Shown one piece after another: positions 43,598 through 52,887 of a stretch of 64,000 nucleotides of DNA. Every line of letters starts with the position of its first letter. The stretch's first letter is position 1. Both the position numbers and the translations under genes were made by a program. Source of the stretch: Roseateles sp. (GTDB taxonomy: Bacteria; Pseudomonadota; Gammaproteobacteria; Burkholderiales; Burkholderiaceae_C). Under the pieces are notes generated by a model. The model saw only the letters and a program-made list of their open reading frames with translations. It did not search any database and had not been told where the DNA came from. The DNA lies in assembly GCA_019234295.1 (NCBI GenBank), contig JAFALK010000049.1:1-64000 (forward strand), read 5' to 3'.

Positions 43598-45294
43598 GCA
43601 ACCTCCTTGGCCTGGCCGGTCAGTGTGCGTTGGGCGTTCGCGGGTGCCTTGAACGGGTCGATACCGATGCGGCGTACGGTGTCGATGAACCGCTCGCCGC
43701 GGTCGCGCTCGGCGCGGTAGGTATGGACGATGGACTCGATCACGTCGGGAACCTCATCGGCCGCGAAGGACGGGCCGATGACCTTGCCGGGGGTGGCCGC
43801 GCCAGAGAGCGTGGAGCCGTCGGCGCCGCCGAGGGTGATCTGGTACCACTCGGAGCCGTCCTTGTCGACGCCGAGGATGCCGATGTGGCCGCTGTGGTGG
43901 TGGCCGCAGGAGTTGATGCAGCCGCTGATGTGCAGGTCGATGTCGCCGATGTCGTAGAGCTCGTCGAGATCCTCGAAACGCTCGGTGATGGCCGCCGCTA
44001 TCGGGATGGAGCGGGCGTTGGCCAGAGCGCAGAGATCGCCGCCGGGGCAGGCGATCATGTCGGTCAGCAGGCCGATATTGGGCGTTGCGAAGCCGTTGTC
44101 TTTGGCTGCCGCGAACAGGGCCGGCAAGTCGCTTTCGCGCACCCAAGGCAGGACCAGGTTCTGCTCATGGCTCACGCGCAGCTCGCCGCTGCTGTAGCGG
44201 TCGGCGAGGTCGGCGGCGGAGTCCATCTGCGCATCGGTAGCGTCGCCGGGGGGCAGGCCGGCGCGCTTGAGCGAGAGCGTTACGGCGCGATAGCCAGGGA
44301 TTCGGTGGGCGTGGACGTTGCGCTCCAGCCAGCGTTTGTAAGCACCGGTGGCGCCTGCCAGTATGTCTTGCGAGGCCTGCGCCTGCACACCCTCGGGCGT
44401 CGTGAAACTGGCCGCTACTCGATCGAGCTCGGCTTGCGGAAGCAGCTGCTCATGGCCACCATCGTCACTGCCCAGGATCTGGGCGAACTCCTCGTTCACC
44501 TGGTCGAAGAAGCGCTGGCCCTCGGCCTTGACGAGGATCTTGATGCGGGCCTTGTACATATTGTCTCGACGGCCATAGCGGTTGTAGACGCGCACGATGG
44601 CCTCGAGGTAGACGAGGATCTGCTGCCACGGCACGAAGGCGTTGATCTTCTGCGCGATCACCGGCGTGCGGCCCATGCCGCCACCGACCAGCACCTCGAA
44701 GCCGACCTCGCCCGCCGCGTTCTTGCGCAGCTGCAGGCCGATGTCGTGCCAGGCGATGGCCGCTCGGTCTTCCTCGGCGCCGGAGATGGCGATCTTGAAC
44801 TTGCGCGGCAAGAAGGCGAACTCGGGGTGCAGGGTGCTCCACTGGCGCAGGATCTCGGCATAGGGCCGCGGATCGACGATCTCATCCACGGCCACGCCGG
44901 CCAGCGCGTCGCTGGTGATGTTGCGAATGCAGTTGCCGCTGGTCTGGATGCCGTGCATGTCCACGTCGGCCAGCAGGTCCATCACGTCGGCCGATCGCGG
45001 CAGGGGGATCCAGTTGTATTGCAGGTTCTGGCGTGTCGTGAAGTGGCCGAAGCCGCGGTCGAACTCGCGGGCGATGCGGGCCAGCTGGCGCAGCTGGCGG
45101 CTGGAGAGCGCGCCGTAAGGAACGGCCACGCGCAGCATGGGTGCGTGGCGCTGCACATACCAGCCGTTCTGCAGGCGCAGCGGGCGGAATTCGTCGTCGC
45201 TGAGCTTGCCGGCGAGGTTGCGCTCGAGCTGGTCGCGGAACTGCGCTGCGCGGGCGTGGACGAATTGGCGGTCGAAGCCGGTGTACGCGTACAT
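43594..45294 (-). CDS. cysI: Sulfite reductase hemoprotein subunit (nitrite/sulfite reductase family)
   Basis: A 566-residue sirohaem- and [4Fe-4S]-containing reductase of the nitrite/sulfite reductase family. LPWVRESDLPAL lies between the two duplicated halves; the cluster-ligand cysteines fall in IACPGGDLCALA and ISGCINSCGHHHSGHIG. The sulfur operon and the neighbouring DUF934 point to sulfite as substrate. There is no CysJ flavoprotein in the operon, so electrons probably come from a ferredoxin or other donor; the fdxA/reductase pair at the end of the run is a candidate. Confidence 0.92.
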   Translation of the reverse strand: MYAYTGFDRQFVHARAAQFRDQLERNLAGKLSDDEFRPLRLQNGWYVQRHAPMLRVAVPYGALSSRQLRQLARIAREFDRGFGHFTTRQNLQYNWIPLPRSADVMDLLADVDMHGIQTSGNCIRNITSDALAGVAVDEIVDPRPYAEILRQWSTLHPEFAFLPRKFKIAISGAEEDRAAIAWHDIGLQLRKNAAGEVGFEVLVGGGMGRTPVIAQKINAFVPWQQILVYLEAIVRVYNRYGRRDNMYKARIKILVKAEGQRFFDQVNEEFAQILGSDDGGHEQLLPQAELDRVAASFTTPEGVQAQASQDILAGATGAYKRWLERNVHAHRIPGYRAVTLSLKRAGLPPGDATDAQMDSAADLADRYSSGELRVSHEQNLVLPWVRESDLPALFAAAKDNGFATPNIGLLTDMIACPGGDLCALANARSIPIAAAITERFEDLDELYDIGDIDLHISGCINSCGHHHSGHIGILGVDKDGSEWYQITLGGADGSTLSGAATPGKVIGPSFAADEVPDVIESIVHTYRAERDRGERFIDTVRRIGIDPFKAPANAQRTLTGQAKEVA

Positions 45295-45305
45295 AACGGT
45301 TCAGT

Positions 45306-46073
45306 TCAATGAATCACTTTCCAGCCCGCGAGCAGCAGCGAGCCGCAGAGCAGGGCGCGCACGGCCCGCTCGGGCAGCCTGCGCGTGAGCTGCGCGCCGA
45401 GCCAGATGCCGGGGATGGAGCCGATCAGCAGGGGCGCCAGCAGCGACCAGGCCACATTACCGAGCGTGGCGTGGCCGATGCCGGCGACGAGCGTCAGGGG
45501 CACGGCGTGGGCGATGTCGGTGCCAACGATGTGGCGCGCTTCAAGGCGCGGGTAGAGGAAGAGGATCAGGGTGGCGCCGACGGCGCCCGCGCCGATGGAC
45601 GAGAGCGAGACCAGCACGCCCAGCAGCAGTCCCGCAGCGACGGTCAGCAGGGGCTTGCGCGACTCGGGAATGAAGCGCTCCAGGCGTAGGGCGAGCGGCT
45701 GCCAGCTGGACTTGAAGGCCACGGACACGGCCGTGAGCAGCAGGGCGACGCCCAGAGCCAGCGTCAGCACGCTCATGGTGGCCTTGGTGACGCCGATCGC
45801 GTGCATGGCGGCCACGGTGGCGATGGAGGCGGGGATGGAGCCGGCCAGAAGCAGTCCGGTGATGCGCCACTGCACATGGCCGTGGCGGGCGTGGGCCACC
45901 GAGCCCGAGAGCTTGGTCAGCGAGGCGAACCAGAGGTCGGTGCCGATGGCCACGGCCGGGTTCAAGCGGAAGACGGAAAGCAGCAGCGGCGTCATCAGCG
46001 AGCCGCCACCCACGCCGGTCACGCCGATGATGGCGCCGACCAAAAGTCCGCTCGCAACTGCCGTGAAGTCCAA
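45306..46073 (-). CDS. TauE/SafE family sulfite or anion exporter
   Basis: A 255-residue inner-membrane protein with about eight helices in two repeats (GAIIGVTGVGGGSLMTPLL and LVSLSSIGAGAVGATLIL). TauE/SafE proteins export sulfite, sulfoacetate or take up sulfate-like anions. It is the first gene of the sulfur run, so sulfate uptake or sulfite detoxification is likely. The start is TTG at 46073 with AGGGGA six nucleotides before it. A hairpin (CCCTGA with TCAGGG, 46081-46098) lies in the leader. Confidence 0.88.
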   Translation of the reverse strand: MDFTAVASGLLVGAIIGVTGVGGGSLMTPLLLSVFRLNPAVAIGTDLWFASLTKLSGSVAHARHGHVQWRITGLLLAGSIPASIATVAAMHAIGVTKATMSVLTLALGVALLLTAVSVAFKSSWQPLALRLERFIPESRKPLLTVAAGLLLGVLVSLSSIGAGAVGATLILFLYPRLEARHIVGTDIAHAVPLTLVAGIGHATLGNVAWSLLAPLLIGSIPGIWLGAQLTRRLPERAVRALLCGSLLLAGWKVIH

Positions 46074-46151
46074 AGAGTTCCCCTGAATATGCTCAGGGTG
46101 CGGACTTTAGGGAGGCTGCTTATGTTTGAGAACGATTTTGTTTTAAATTGC

Positions 46152-47201
46152 TTATATGCAAACTCGAATATCGTTTGAAGACTGAAGCTGGCCGAAGAGA
46201 TTGCGGGGATCCGCCAAGGTGGGCATGAGCGGTAACTCGCTGCCAAGCTTCAGTGAGTGTGCGCTCGCTTCTAGCAGGCTCAGGGCCGAGAAGTCTTCGA
46301 GCGCAAAGCCGACGGAGTCGAACACGGTCACCTGGTCCATGCGCTCACGGCCCTTGGCCTGGCCGGCCAGCACCCGCCACAGCTCGATCACGGGGAAGTC
46401 GGCCGGCATCTGCTGCACATCGCCTTCGATGCGCGACTGCGGCTCGTATTCCACGAACACGCGGGCCATCTCCAGCACGCCGCCGTGGAGCTCAGTCTTG
46501 CCGGGGCAGTCGCCGCCCACGCCGTTGATGTGCATGCCGGGCTCGATCATGTCGGGCGTGAGGATCGTGGCGTTCCTTTTGTCGGCTGTGACGGTGGTGA
46601 CGATGTCGCTGCCGCGGACCGCCTCGGCCGTGCTCGCCGCGCGGACCACGCGCAGGCCAGGAGCGGCCTTGGCCAGGTGCGCGGCCAGCCTGTCGGTGGC
46701 GCTGGCATCCACGTCATAGAGGCGGACTTCTTCTATGCCCATCAGGTGATGGAACGCCAGGGCCTGGAACTCGCTTTGCGCGCCGTTGCCGATCAGGGCC
46801 ATGACGCTGGCATCGGGTCGGGCGAGGTGGCGCGCGGCCATGACCGAGGTGGCGGCTGTGCGCAGGGCGGTCGTCAGCGTCAACTCGGAAAGCAGGGTCG
46901 GCTTGCCGGTGGCGACATCGGCCAGCACGCCGAAAGCCATGACGGTGGGCAGGCCGTGCTGGTGATTCTTGGGGTGGCCGTTGACGTACTTGAAGCTGTA
47001 GTGGCGGGCGTCGGCGATGGGCATCAGCTCGATCACGCCGTCGCTCGAATGGGCGGCGCTGCGTGGCGACTTGTCGAACTCGCCCCAGCGCAGGAAGTCG
47101 GACTCCAGCTGTTGGACGAGACGCTTGTAGAACTCGTGGATGCCCAGGGTCTGGACGATGCGGGCGACATCGGGGGTGCTGAGGAAGCGGGTCATGATCA
47201 T
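46152..47201 (-). CDS. Ornithine cyclodeaminase family protein
   Basis: A 349-residue member of the ornithine cyclodeaminase/mu-crystallin family. MALIGNGAQSEFQALAFHHLMGIEEVRLYDVDASATDRLA is the NAD(H)-binding fold (short motif GNGAQSEFQA); HINGVGGDCPGKTEL contains the aspartate that in ornithine cyclodeaminase is catalytic. Ornithine to proline plus ammonia is the family's reference reaction, but related proteins act on other amino acids. It diverges from an Lrp/AsnC regulator 113 nt away, a frequent pairing. ATG at 47195 is an alternative start; no strong ribosome-binding site for either. Confidence 0.88.
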   Translation of the reverse strand: MIMTRFLSTPDVARIVQTLGIHEFYKRLVQQLESDFLRWGEFDKSPRSAAHSSDGVIELMPIADARHYSFKYVNGHPKNHQHGLPTVMAFGVLADVATGKPTLLSELTLTTALRTAATSVMAARHLARPDASVMALIGNGAQSEFQALAFHHLMGIEEVRLYDVDASATDRLAAHLAKAAPGLRVVRAASTAEAVRGSDIVTTVTADKRNATILTPDMIEPGMHINGVGGDCPGKTELHGGVLEMARVFVEYEPQSRIEGDVQQMPADFPVIELWRVLAGQAKGRERMDQVTVFDSVGFALEDFSALSLLEASAHSLKLGSELPLMPTLADPRNLFGQLQSSNDIRVCI

Positions 47202-47314
47202 CACTGTGGGTGAGACGGCAATGCCATTGTTCGCCGGCCCCAAGTCAATCAGAAGCGCAACTCTTGGGCAATAAAGTCATTGCTTTGATCATTTCGGCAG
47301 GTTAAATTGGCAAA

Positions 47315-47740
47315 ATGGATGCTCTAGACCAACAACTGCTGGCCCTGCTGCGGGCCGACGCACGCGCCAGCGTGGCCACGCTGGCGGCGCGGCTCAAGGT
47401 GGCACGCGGCACGGTGTCCAACCGAATCGCCCGGCTGGAAGACCAGGGCGTGATCACCGGCTACACCGTGCGCCTGCGGCCCGACCACATGCCCGATGAG
47501 ATCGTGGCGTGGATGAGCATCACTGTGGAGGGCAATCGCACCCGCGAGGTCGTGGCCATGCTGCTGGGCGAGCCCGGCGTGACGGGCCTCTTCGACACCA
47601 ACGGCCGCTGGGACCTGCTCGCCGAGCTGCGCGCCGTGAGCCTCAACGAGTTGGCCAATGTGCTGGAGCGGGTGCGCCTCATCAAAGGCATCGGTACGAC
47701 GGAGACGAGCATCCATCTGCAGAGCTACAAGCTCGCTTAA
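47315..47740 (+). CDS. Lrp/AsnC family transcriptional regulator
   Basis: A 141-residue feast/famine regulator: DQQLLALLRADARASVATLA with helix-turn-helix VARGTVSNRIARLEDQGVITGYT, then an amino-acid-sensing RAM domain (MLLGEPGVTGLFDTNGRWDLLAEL). It is divergent from the ornithine cyclodeaminase gene and probably controls it in response to an amino acid. The intergenic DNA is relatively AT-rich (TCATTGCTTTGATCATTTC), as expected for a promoter. Confidence 0.93.
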   Translation: MDALDQQLLALLRADARASVATLAARLKVARGTVSNRIARLEDQGVITGYTVRLRPDHMPDEIVAWMSITVEGNRTREVVAMLLGEPGVTGLFDTNGRWDLLAELRAVSLNELANVLERVRLIKGIGTTETSIHLQSYKLA

Positions 47741-47765
47741 GGCTCAGCCGCGACAATCCGCGCCC

Positions 47766-48692
47766 ATGACTGCCTGCCTCTCCCAGCTGCGCCGTGGCGC
47801 GATCATCCTGGCCGGCCTTGTGCTGGCCGCCTGCCAAAGCGTTCCTCTGGCGCCGCGTCAGCAACCCGTCGAGACCGCGCCGCCCGCCGAGCCCGTCCAG
47901 CCGCCCAAGATCGCCCAGCCGCCACGCGTCGGCCTGGCCCTGGGGGGCGGTGCAGCTCGCGGCTTCGCCCACATCGGTGTGATTCAGGTGCTGGAGGAGA
48001 ACGGTATCAAGGTGGACCTGGTCGCCGGCACCTCCGCCGGCAGCCTCGTGGCGGCGCTCTACGCCTCGGGCAAATCGGGCCGCGAGATGGCCCAGATTGC
48101 CGAGACCATGGACGAGGGCGCGATCACCGATTGGGCCTTCCCCTTGCGCGGCCTGATCCGAGGCGAGGCGCTGGCCCGGTTCGTGCGCGAGAAGGTCGAC
48201 GGCAAGCTGATCGAGCAGATGCGCATGCCGCTGGGCATCGTCGCCACCGATCTCTCGAGCGGGGCTGGCGTGATGTTCCGCAGCGGCGACGCTGGCACGG
48301 CCGTGCGCGCTTCCAGCAGCGTACCCACGGTGTTCCAGCCCGTGCGCATCACCGGGCGCGACTACGTGGACGGCGGCCTCGTCGCCCCCGTGCCCGTGCG
48401 CTATGTGCGCCAGATGGGCGCCGAAATGATCATCGCCGTGGACATCTCCTCGCCGCCCAAGGACCAGCCCTCGACCGACGCGCTGCACATGCTGCTGCAG
48501 ACTGTGGCCATCATGGGACGCTCGATCAACAGTTTCGAGCTGCGCGACGCTGACGTCGTGATCCGCCCGCTCCTCGATGGCGTGGGCAGTGCGGACTTCG
48601 GCGCACGGCTCAAGTCGATCGCCGCGGGCCGCGAAGCCGCCTTGGCCGCTCTGCCACAGATCCGCCAAAGGATTGCTGGCAAAACCCGTTGA
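47766..48692 (+). CDS. Patatin-like phospholipase lipoprotein
   Basis: A 308-residue patatin-family serine lipase with a lipoprotein signal (LVLAACQS, lipidated cysteine at about residue 23). The oxyanion GGGAARG, the nucleophile in GTSAGS and the catalytic DGG are all present. A proline-rich linker (about residues 25-55) separates the lipid anchor from the enzyme. It belongs to the RssA/NTE-like group whose substrates are lysophospholipids. It is likely anchored in the outer or inner membrane facing the periplasm. Confidence 0.9.
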   Translation: MTACLSQLRRGAIILAGLVLAACQSVPLAPRQQPVETAPPAEPVQPPKIAQPPRVGLALGGGAARGFAHIGVIQVLEENGIKVDLVAGTSAGSLVAALYASGKSGREMAQIAETMDEGAITDWAFPLRGLIRGEALARFVREKVDGKLIEQMRMPLGIVATDLSSGAGVMFRSGDAGTAVRASSSVPTVFQPVRITGRDYVDGGLVAPVPVRYVRQMGAEMIIAVDISSPPKDQPSTDALHMLLQTVAIMGRSINSFELRDADVVIRPLLDGVGSADFGARLKSIAAGREAALAALPQIRQRIAGKTR

Positions 48693-48712
48693 TGCAGGCG
48701 GACAATCGAGCG

Positions 48713-49348
48713 ATGCCAGATGCGCTCGCGCTCTTTCCCCTGCAGCAGGTGCTGTTTCCGGGAGGGACGCTGCGCTTGCGAATCTTCGAGCCGCGCTACT
48801 TGGATCTGATCAAGCGCTGTGCCGAGCAGGGCCTGCCCTTCGGCGTCGTCGCCCTCATCGAGGGCAGCGAGGTGCGCGAACGCGAGGCCGAGGGCGAGGG
48901 CTTCAAGCGGGAACGCTTCCACACGGTCGGCACCTTGGCCCATCTGGTCGAGGCCGAGACCGCCCAGCCCGGCCTCATGCACCTGCAGGCGCGCGGCGGC
49001 CAGCGCTTCGAGCTCCGCAGCAGCGATCGCCTGCCGCATGGTCTGTGGGTCGGCGATGCCGCGCTGCTGGACGAGGATCGCGCCGTGCCCGTGCCGCGCG
49101 ACCTTCAGCGCCTGGTGCTCTTGCTGCAAAACCTCGTCCACACGCTGGAGCTGGGCGGCAGCGCGGCGCAGTTGCCCATTCAACCGCCCTATGACTGGGA
49201 CGATTGCGGCTGGCTATCGAACCGCTGGGCGGAATTGCTGCCCTTGGCCTGCGCGGAGCGACAGCGCCTGATGGCGCTGGACAACCCCCTGCTACGCCTG
49301 GAACTCGTGGCCGATCAGCTTGAGGCGCTGGGCATCTCAGAGGCCTAG
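48713..49348 (+). CDS. LON peptidase N-terminal substrate-binding domain protein
   Basis: A 211-residue protein that is only the LON-type substrate-binding (PUA-like) domain: LALFPLQQVLFPGGTLRLRIFEPRYLDLI at the start (short: PLQQVLFPGG, RIFEPRY), without ATPase or peptidase. I chose ATG 48713 because the family starts just before FPL; ATG 48692, overlapping the patatin stop, is possible. The end overlaps the convergent YciO-like gene by 12 nt. Function of free-standing domains is unknown. Confidence 0.85.
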   Translation: MPDALALFPLQQVLFPGGTLRLRIFEPRYLDLIKRCAEQGLPFGVVALIEGSEVREREAEGEGFKRERFHTVGTLAHLVEAETAQPGLMHLQARGGQRFELRSSDRLPHGLWVGDAALLDEDRAVPVPRDLQRLVLLLQNLVHTLELGGSAAQLPIQPPYDWDDCGWLSNRWAELLPLACAERQRLMALDNPLLRLELVADQLEALGISEA

Positions 49349-49960
49349 GCTCGTGGCGTCTCCACCGCCCTGGCGCAGCAACTCGGGCTCCTCACCCGTC
49401 ATGTCGATCACGGTCGTCGGCTCCATCGAGCAAGCGCCAGCCTCCACGATGACCTGCAAGAGCTTGTCGTAGCGCGCCTCGATCTCTTGCGGATCGTTCA
49501 GCGGCTCGGTCTCGCCGGGCGGGATCAGGGTGGTGGCGAGCAGGGGCTGGCCGAGCAGAGCGAGCAGGTCCTGAGTCACGCGATGCTCGGGCACGCGCAG
49601 GCCGATGGTGCGGCGGGCCGGGTGCGAGACGCGGCGCGGCACCTCTTTGGTAGCTTCGAGGATGAACGTGAAACGGCCCGGCGTGGCGCTCTTGAGCAGA
49701 CGGTATTGACGGTTGTCCACGCGTGCGTAGCTGGCCAGCTCGGAGAGGTCGCGACACAGCAGGGTGAGGTGGTGCTTGTCGTCCACGCCGCGGATGCGCC
49801 GCAGGCTCTCGGCGGCGGCCTTGTCGTCGAGGTGGCAGACCAGGGCGTAGCTGGAGTCCGTCGGGATGGCCGCGATGCCGCCGTCGTGAAGGATCTGAAC
49901 GGCCTGCTTGAGGAAGCGCGCTTGCGGGTTGTCCGGGTGGACGTGGAAGACCTGTGCCAT
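49337..49960 (-). CDS. YciO/YrdC/Sua5 family protein (threonylcarbamoyl-AMP synthase-like)
   Basis: A 207-residue YrdC-fold protein. GGIAAIPTDSSYALVCHLDD, KHHLTLLCRDLSELASYA and LLATTLIPPGE match the YciO branch. The essential TsaC/Sua5 enzymes make threonylcarbamoyl-AMP for tRNA t6A; the YciO branch has weaker or different activity, and S/T differences around PTDSSYAL (TsaC has PTET.YGL) favour YciO. It lies 8 nt downstream of the PHP gene. Confidence 0.88.
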   Translation of the reverse strand: MAQVFHVHPDNPQARFLKQAVQILHDGGIAAIPTDSSYALVCHLDDKAAAESLRRIRGVDDKHHLTLLCRDLSELASYARVDNRQYRLLKSATPGRFTFILEATKEVPRRVSHPARRTIGLRVPEHRVTQDLLALLGQPLLATTLIPPGETEPLNDPQEIEARYDKLLQVIVEAGACSMEPTTVIDMTGEEPELLRQGGGDATSLGL

Positions 49961-49968
49961 GGCGGCAA

Positions 49969-50838
49969 TTATGCGGAGGCTGGCGTGTGGATCCGCGTCT
50001 CCAGTGCCGCCCAGACAGGGTTCAGCCGGCCCGGGAGCAGGTCCAGCAGCCCTAAGTCCGTGCGGCTCTCGTCCGGCGAGTGAAAGTCCGAGCCGCGCGA
50101 CGCGAGAAGTCCGAATTCCTCGGCCACGCCGGCGTACTGCACAGCCTCGGCCGCCGAGTGGCTGCCCGTCACCACCTCGATGCCGCGGCCACCATGGGTC
50201 ATGAACTCAGTGATCAGCGCGTATTCCTCGGTCGGCGTGAAGCCGTAGCGCGCCGGGTGGGCGATCACGGCCACGCCGCCGGCCTCGGTGATCCAGCGCA
50301 CGGCCTCGCCGAGGCCTGCCCAGCGATGCTCGACGAAGCCCGGCTTGCCCTCGGTGAGGAAGCGCCGAAACACCTCCGACACGTCGTTGCAATGCCCGGC
50401 CTCGACGAGGAAGCGCGCGAAATGCGTGCGCGAGATCAGCTCGGGGTTGCCCACGTACTGCCGGGCGCCTTCGAAGGCGCCGTGGATCCCGACTTTGGCC
50501 AGGCCTGCTGCCATTTCGTGCGCGCGCCGCTCGCGGCCGCCGCGGGTCTGGCGCAGGCCCTCGCGCAGTTGCTCGTTCTCGTGGTCGAAGCCCAGGCCCA
50601 CCACGTGGACCACCTTGTGTGCAAAGCTGACCGAGATCTCGGTGCCCGTCAGGTAGGGCATGCCCAGCGCCAGGGCGGCCTCCATCGCGCGCTGCTGGCC
50701 ACCAATCTCGTCGTGGTCGGTCAGGGCCCACAACTCCACGCCGTTGGCACGGGCGCGAGCGGCCAGTTGCTCGGGTTCCAGCGTGCCGTCGGAGACCCTG
50801 GAGTGGCAATGCAGATCGGCGTTGAGGATGTCGTTCAC
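49969..50838 (-). CDS. PHP-domain phosphoesterase, RNase AM/YciV type
   Basis: A 289-residue PHP-family metal-dependent phosphoesterase. The metal-binding motifs are DLHCHSRVSDG near the N-terminus, ALTDHDEIGG, HVVGLG, VAVIAHPARYG and SRGSDFHSPDE. The closest known group is YciV (RNase AM), a 5'-3' exonuclease acting on short RNAs and on 5' ends of 5S rRNA, with 3',5'-bisphosphate nucleotidase activity. Pairing with a yciO-like gene is also seen in enterobacteria, which supports the call. Confidence 0.88.
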   Translation of the reverse strand: MNDILNADLHCHSRVSDGTLEPEQLAARARANGVELWALTDHDEIGGQQRAMEAALALGMPYLTGTEISVSFAHKVVHVVGLGFDHENEQLREGLRQTRGGRERRAHEMAAGLAKVGIHGAFEGARQYVGNPELISRTHFARFLVEAGHCNDVSEVFRRFLTEGKPGFVEHRWAGLGEAVRWITEAGGVAVIAHPARYGFTPTEEYALITEFMTHGGRGIEVVTGSHSAAEAVQYAGVAEEFGLLASRGSDFHSPDESRTDLGLLDLLPGRLNPVWAALETRIHTPASA

Positions 50839-50873
50839 CCGCCGATTCTAGGAGTCCTGAAAGGCTGCGCCTC

Positions 50874-52751
50874 CTAGAGCCGAAAGCTCTGCACCGTCTC
50901 GTCCATGGCTTCGGCCTGCTGGCGCAGGGAGCCAGCCGCCGCGGCCGATTGCTCGACCAGGGCCGCGTTCTGCTGCGTCATGGTGTCGATGGCGCGCACG
51001 GCCGAGCCGAGCTCATGGGTCTGGTCGGCCTGCTCGCGGGCCTGGGCCTCGAGCGAATGCATCATCTGCGTGACCCGGCGTACCTGGCCGACAATGTTCT
51101 GCATCGCGTTGCCCGCGTCACCGGCCAACTGCGTGCCGTTCTGCACCTGCTCGACCGATTGCTGGATCAGCGTCTTGATCTCTCGCGCGGCTTCGGCCGA
51201 GCGTTGCGCCAGGGAGCGCACTTCGGAAGCCACGACCGCAAAGCCGCGCCCCTGCTCGCCGGCCCGCGCAGCCTCCACGGCGGCGTTGAGCGCCAGGATG
51301 TTGGTCTGGAAGGCAATGCCGTCGATCAGGCCGGTGATGTCGGCGATGCGGCTGGACGAGGCGTGGATGTTGCCCATGGTGCTGACGACCCGGTTCACGA
51401 CCTCACCGCCCTGCACGGCCAGGTCCGAGGCCTGCTGCGCGAGCGCGCTGGCTTCCGCGGCGGCCTGGCTGCTCTGCTGCACGACGCCGTCGAGTTGTTC
51501 GACGTTGGAGCTGGTCTGCTGAAGGTGCGCGGCAGCGGTCTCGGTGCGCGAGGCCAGGTCCTCGTTGCCGGCGGCGATCTCCTGGGCCGCGAGGCGGATG
51601 GGCTCGGCGCCGGCGTGAATGCGCTCGACGAGCGCGCGCAGCCGGGCCTGCATGTCCGCCAGGGCACGCAGCACGCGGCCGAGTTCGTCGCGGCGCCCCT
51701 GCGGCACGGGCTGGCTCAGGTCGCCCGCGGCGATGCGCTCGGTGGCTGCAATCATCTGCTCGACGGGCAGCAGCAACTGGCGGCTGGCGCGCAACATCAA
51801 CGTGGCCAGGCCGCCCAAGGCGAGCAGCAGGGCGGCGGCGAGGGTGTTGCGCCACAGCGCGGCACGACCGGCGCGGCGTTCGAGCTGCTGGGTCAGCGTT
51901 TGCAGCACCTGGCTCGACACACCGGTTTGCAATTCGGCCGCCTCGCGCAGGGTGCCGGCGAGCTTGGCCAATGGATAGTTGACGTCCATGGCCGCATCAG
52001 CGAAGGCCTGGTCAACCTGCTGGCGCTGCTTGAGCAGCTGGGCCGTGAGCGGCGCAAGCTGGGGCGCCAGGCCGGCATCGGCGGCGCTGGCCGCTTGCAT
52101 CTGCTGGAGCATGTCGCCGCCGTGCTCGCGATAGCGTGTCAGCGCTGTGTGGAGCAGGGCGATGTCATCGACGGCCGCGGCGCCGGCGATGGCGCCGAGC
52201 TCGGAGAGCGCATCCTCGACGCGCGGTGCCGCGCTCAGGCCCGCGCTCATGGCGAAATGCAGGCCGCGCTCGGGCTCCAGCAGCAGCTCGTTGCGGCTGT
52301 TCATGTCGCCCATGGTCGCCAGGGCAAGAGCCGACAGTTCATGCTGGCGCTGCAGCAAGTGGGCCACGTCGAGCTGGCCTGCGTCGAAGTCGGTGACCAG
52401 CTTGTCGAAATCAGCCCCCAGAGCGGCCGTCGCGCTGGCAGACTCACCGTCCAGGGCGCGCACGGCCTTGAGAGCGGACTGCACGGCCTGGCGCGCGGCC
52501 GGCAGCTCTGCCTTGGCGTCGGGCCGGGTCGAGCGCGCTTCGCTGGCCAGGCGGCGATGCTGGCTCAAGGCCTTGAGCAACTGGTGCCAGGCAGCATTGG
52601 CTGGCAGGCCGGCCTGTTCGTGGCGAGCAAGCCCGAGGTCGGTGTCCAGGCGCAGGGCCAGCATGACACTGGGCACGAAAGACAGCGCCAGCGCGAGCGC
52701 GGCGATCAGGCCCAGACGGGCTCGAAGCGTGAGGGTGGAAGCGGAAGACAT
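50874..52751 (-). CDS. Methyl-accepting chemotaxis protein
   Basis: A 625-residue inner-membrane chemoreceptor. An N-terminal transmembrane helix (about 11-33), a periplasmic four-helix-type sensor domain of about 255 residues, a second helix near 300, a HAMP domain ([20 protein letters not shown]) and the signalling hairpin with the conserved tip [20 protein letters not shown]. It ends VQSFRL with no NWETF pentapeptide for CheR tethering. The ligand is unknown. No che genes are adjacent. Confidence 0.93.
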   Translation of the reverse strand: MSSASTLTLRARLGLIAALALALSFVPSVMLALRLDTDLGLARHEQAGLPANAAWHQLLKALSQHRRLASEARSTRPDAKAELPAARQAVQSALKAVRALDGESASATAALGADFDKLVTDFDAGQLDVAHLLQRQHELSALALATMGDMNSRNELLLEPERGLHFAMSAGLSAAPRVEDALSELGAIAGAAAVDDIALLHTALTRYREHGGDMLQQMQAASAADAGLAPQLAPLTAQLLKQRQQVDQAFADAAMDVNYPLAKLAGTLREAAELQTGVSSQVLQTLTQQLERRAGRAALWRNTLAAALLLALGGLATLMLRASRQLLLPVEQMIAATERIAAGDLSQPVPQGRRDELGRVLRALADMQARLRALVERIHAGAEPIRLAAQEIAAGNEDLASRTETAAAHLQQTSSNVEQLDGVVQQSSQAAAEASALAQQASDLAVQGGEVVNRVVSTMGNIHASSSRIADITGLIDGIAFQTNILALNAAVEAARAGEQGRGFAVVASEVRSLAQRSAEAAREIKTLIQQSVEQVQNGTQLAGDAGNAMQNIVGQVRRVTQMMHSLEAQAREQADQTHELGSAVRAIDTMTQQNAALVEQSAAAAGSLRQQAEAMDETVQSFRL

Positions 52752-52887
52752 GAAGGCGCGGACTCGGGTGTTCCGCCGGACAGCGTTAGAAGCAGGGAAT
52801 TCTCGAAACCGCCTATGTCACGCCGTTGACAAATAACCCCACGAGCCGCTTGAACGCATCGTTAGCGCTCTCGCCGTGAAATCCTTC

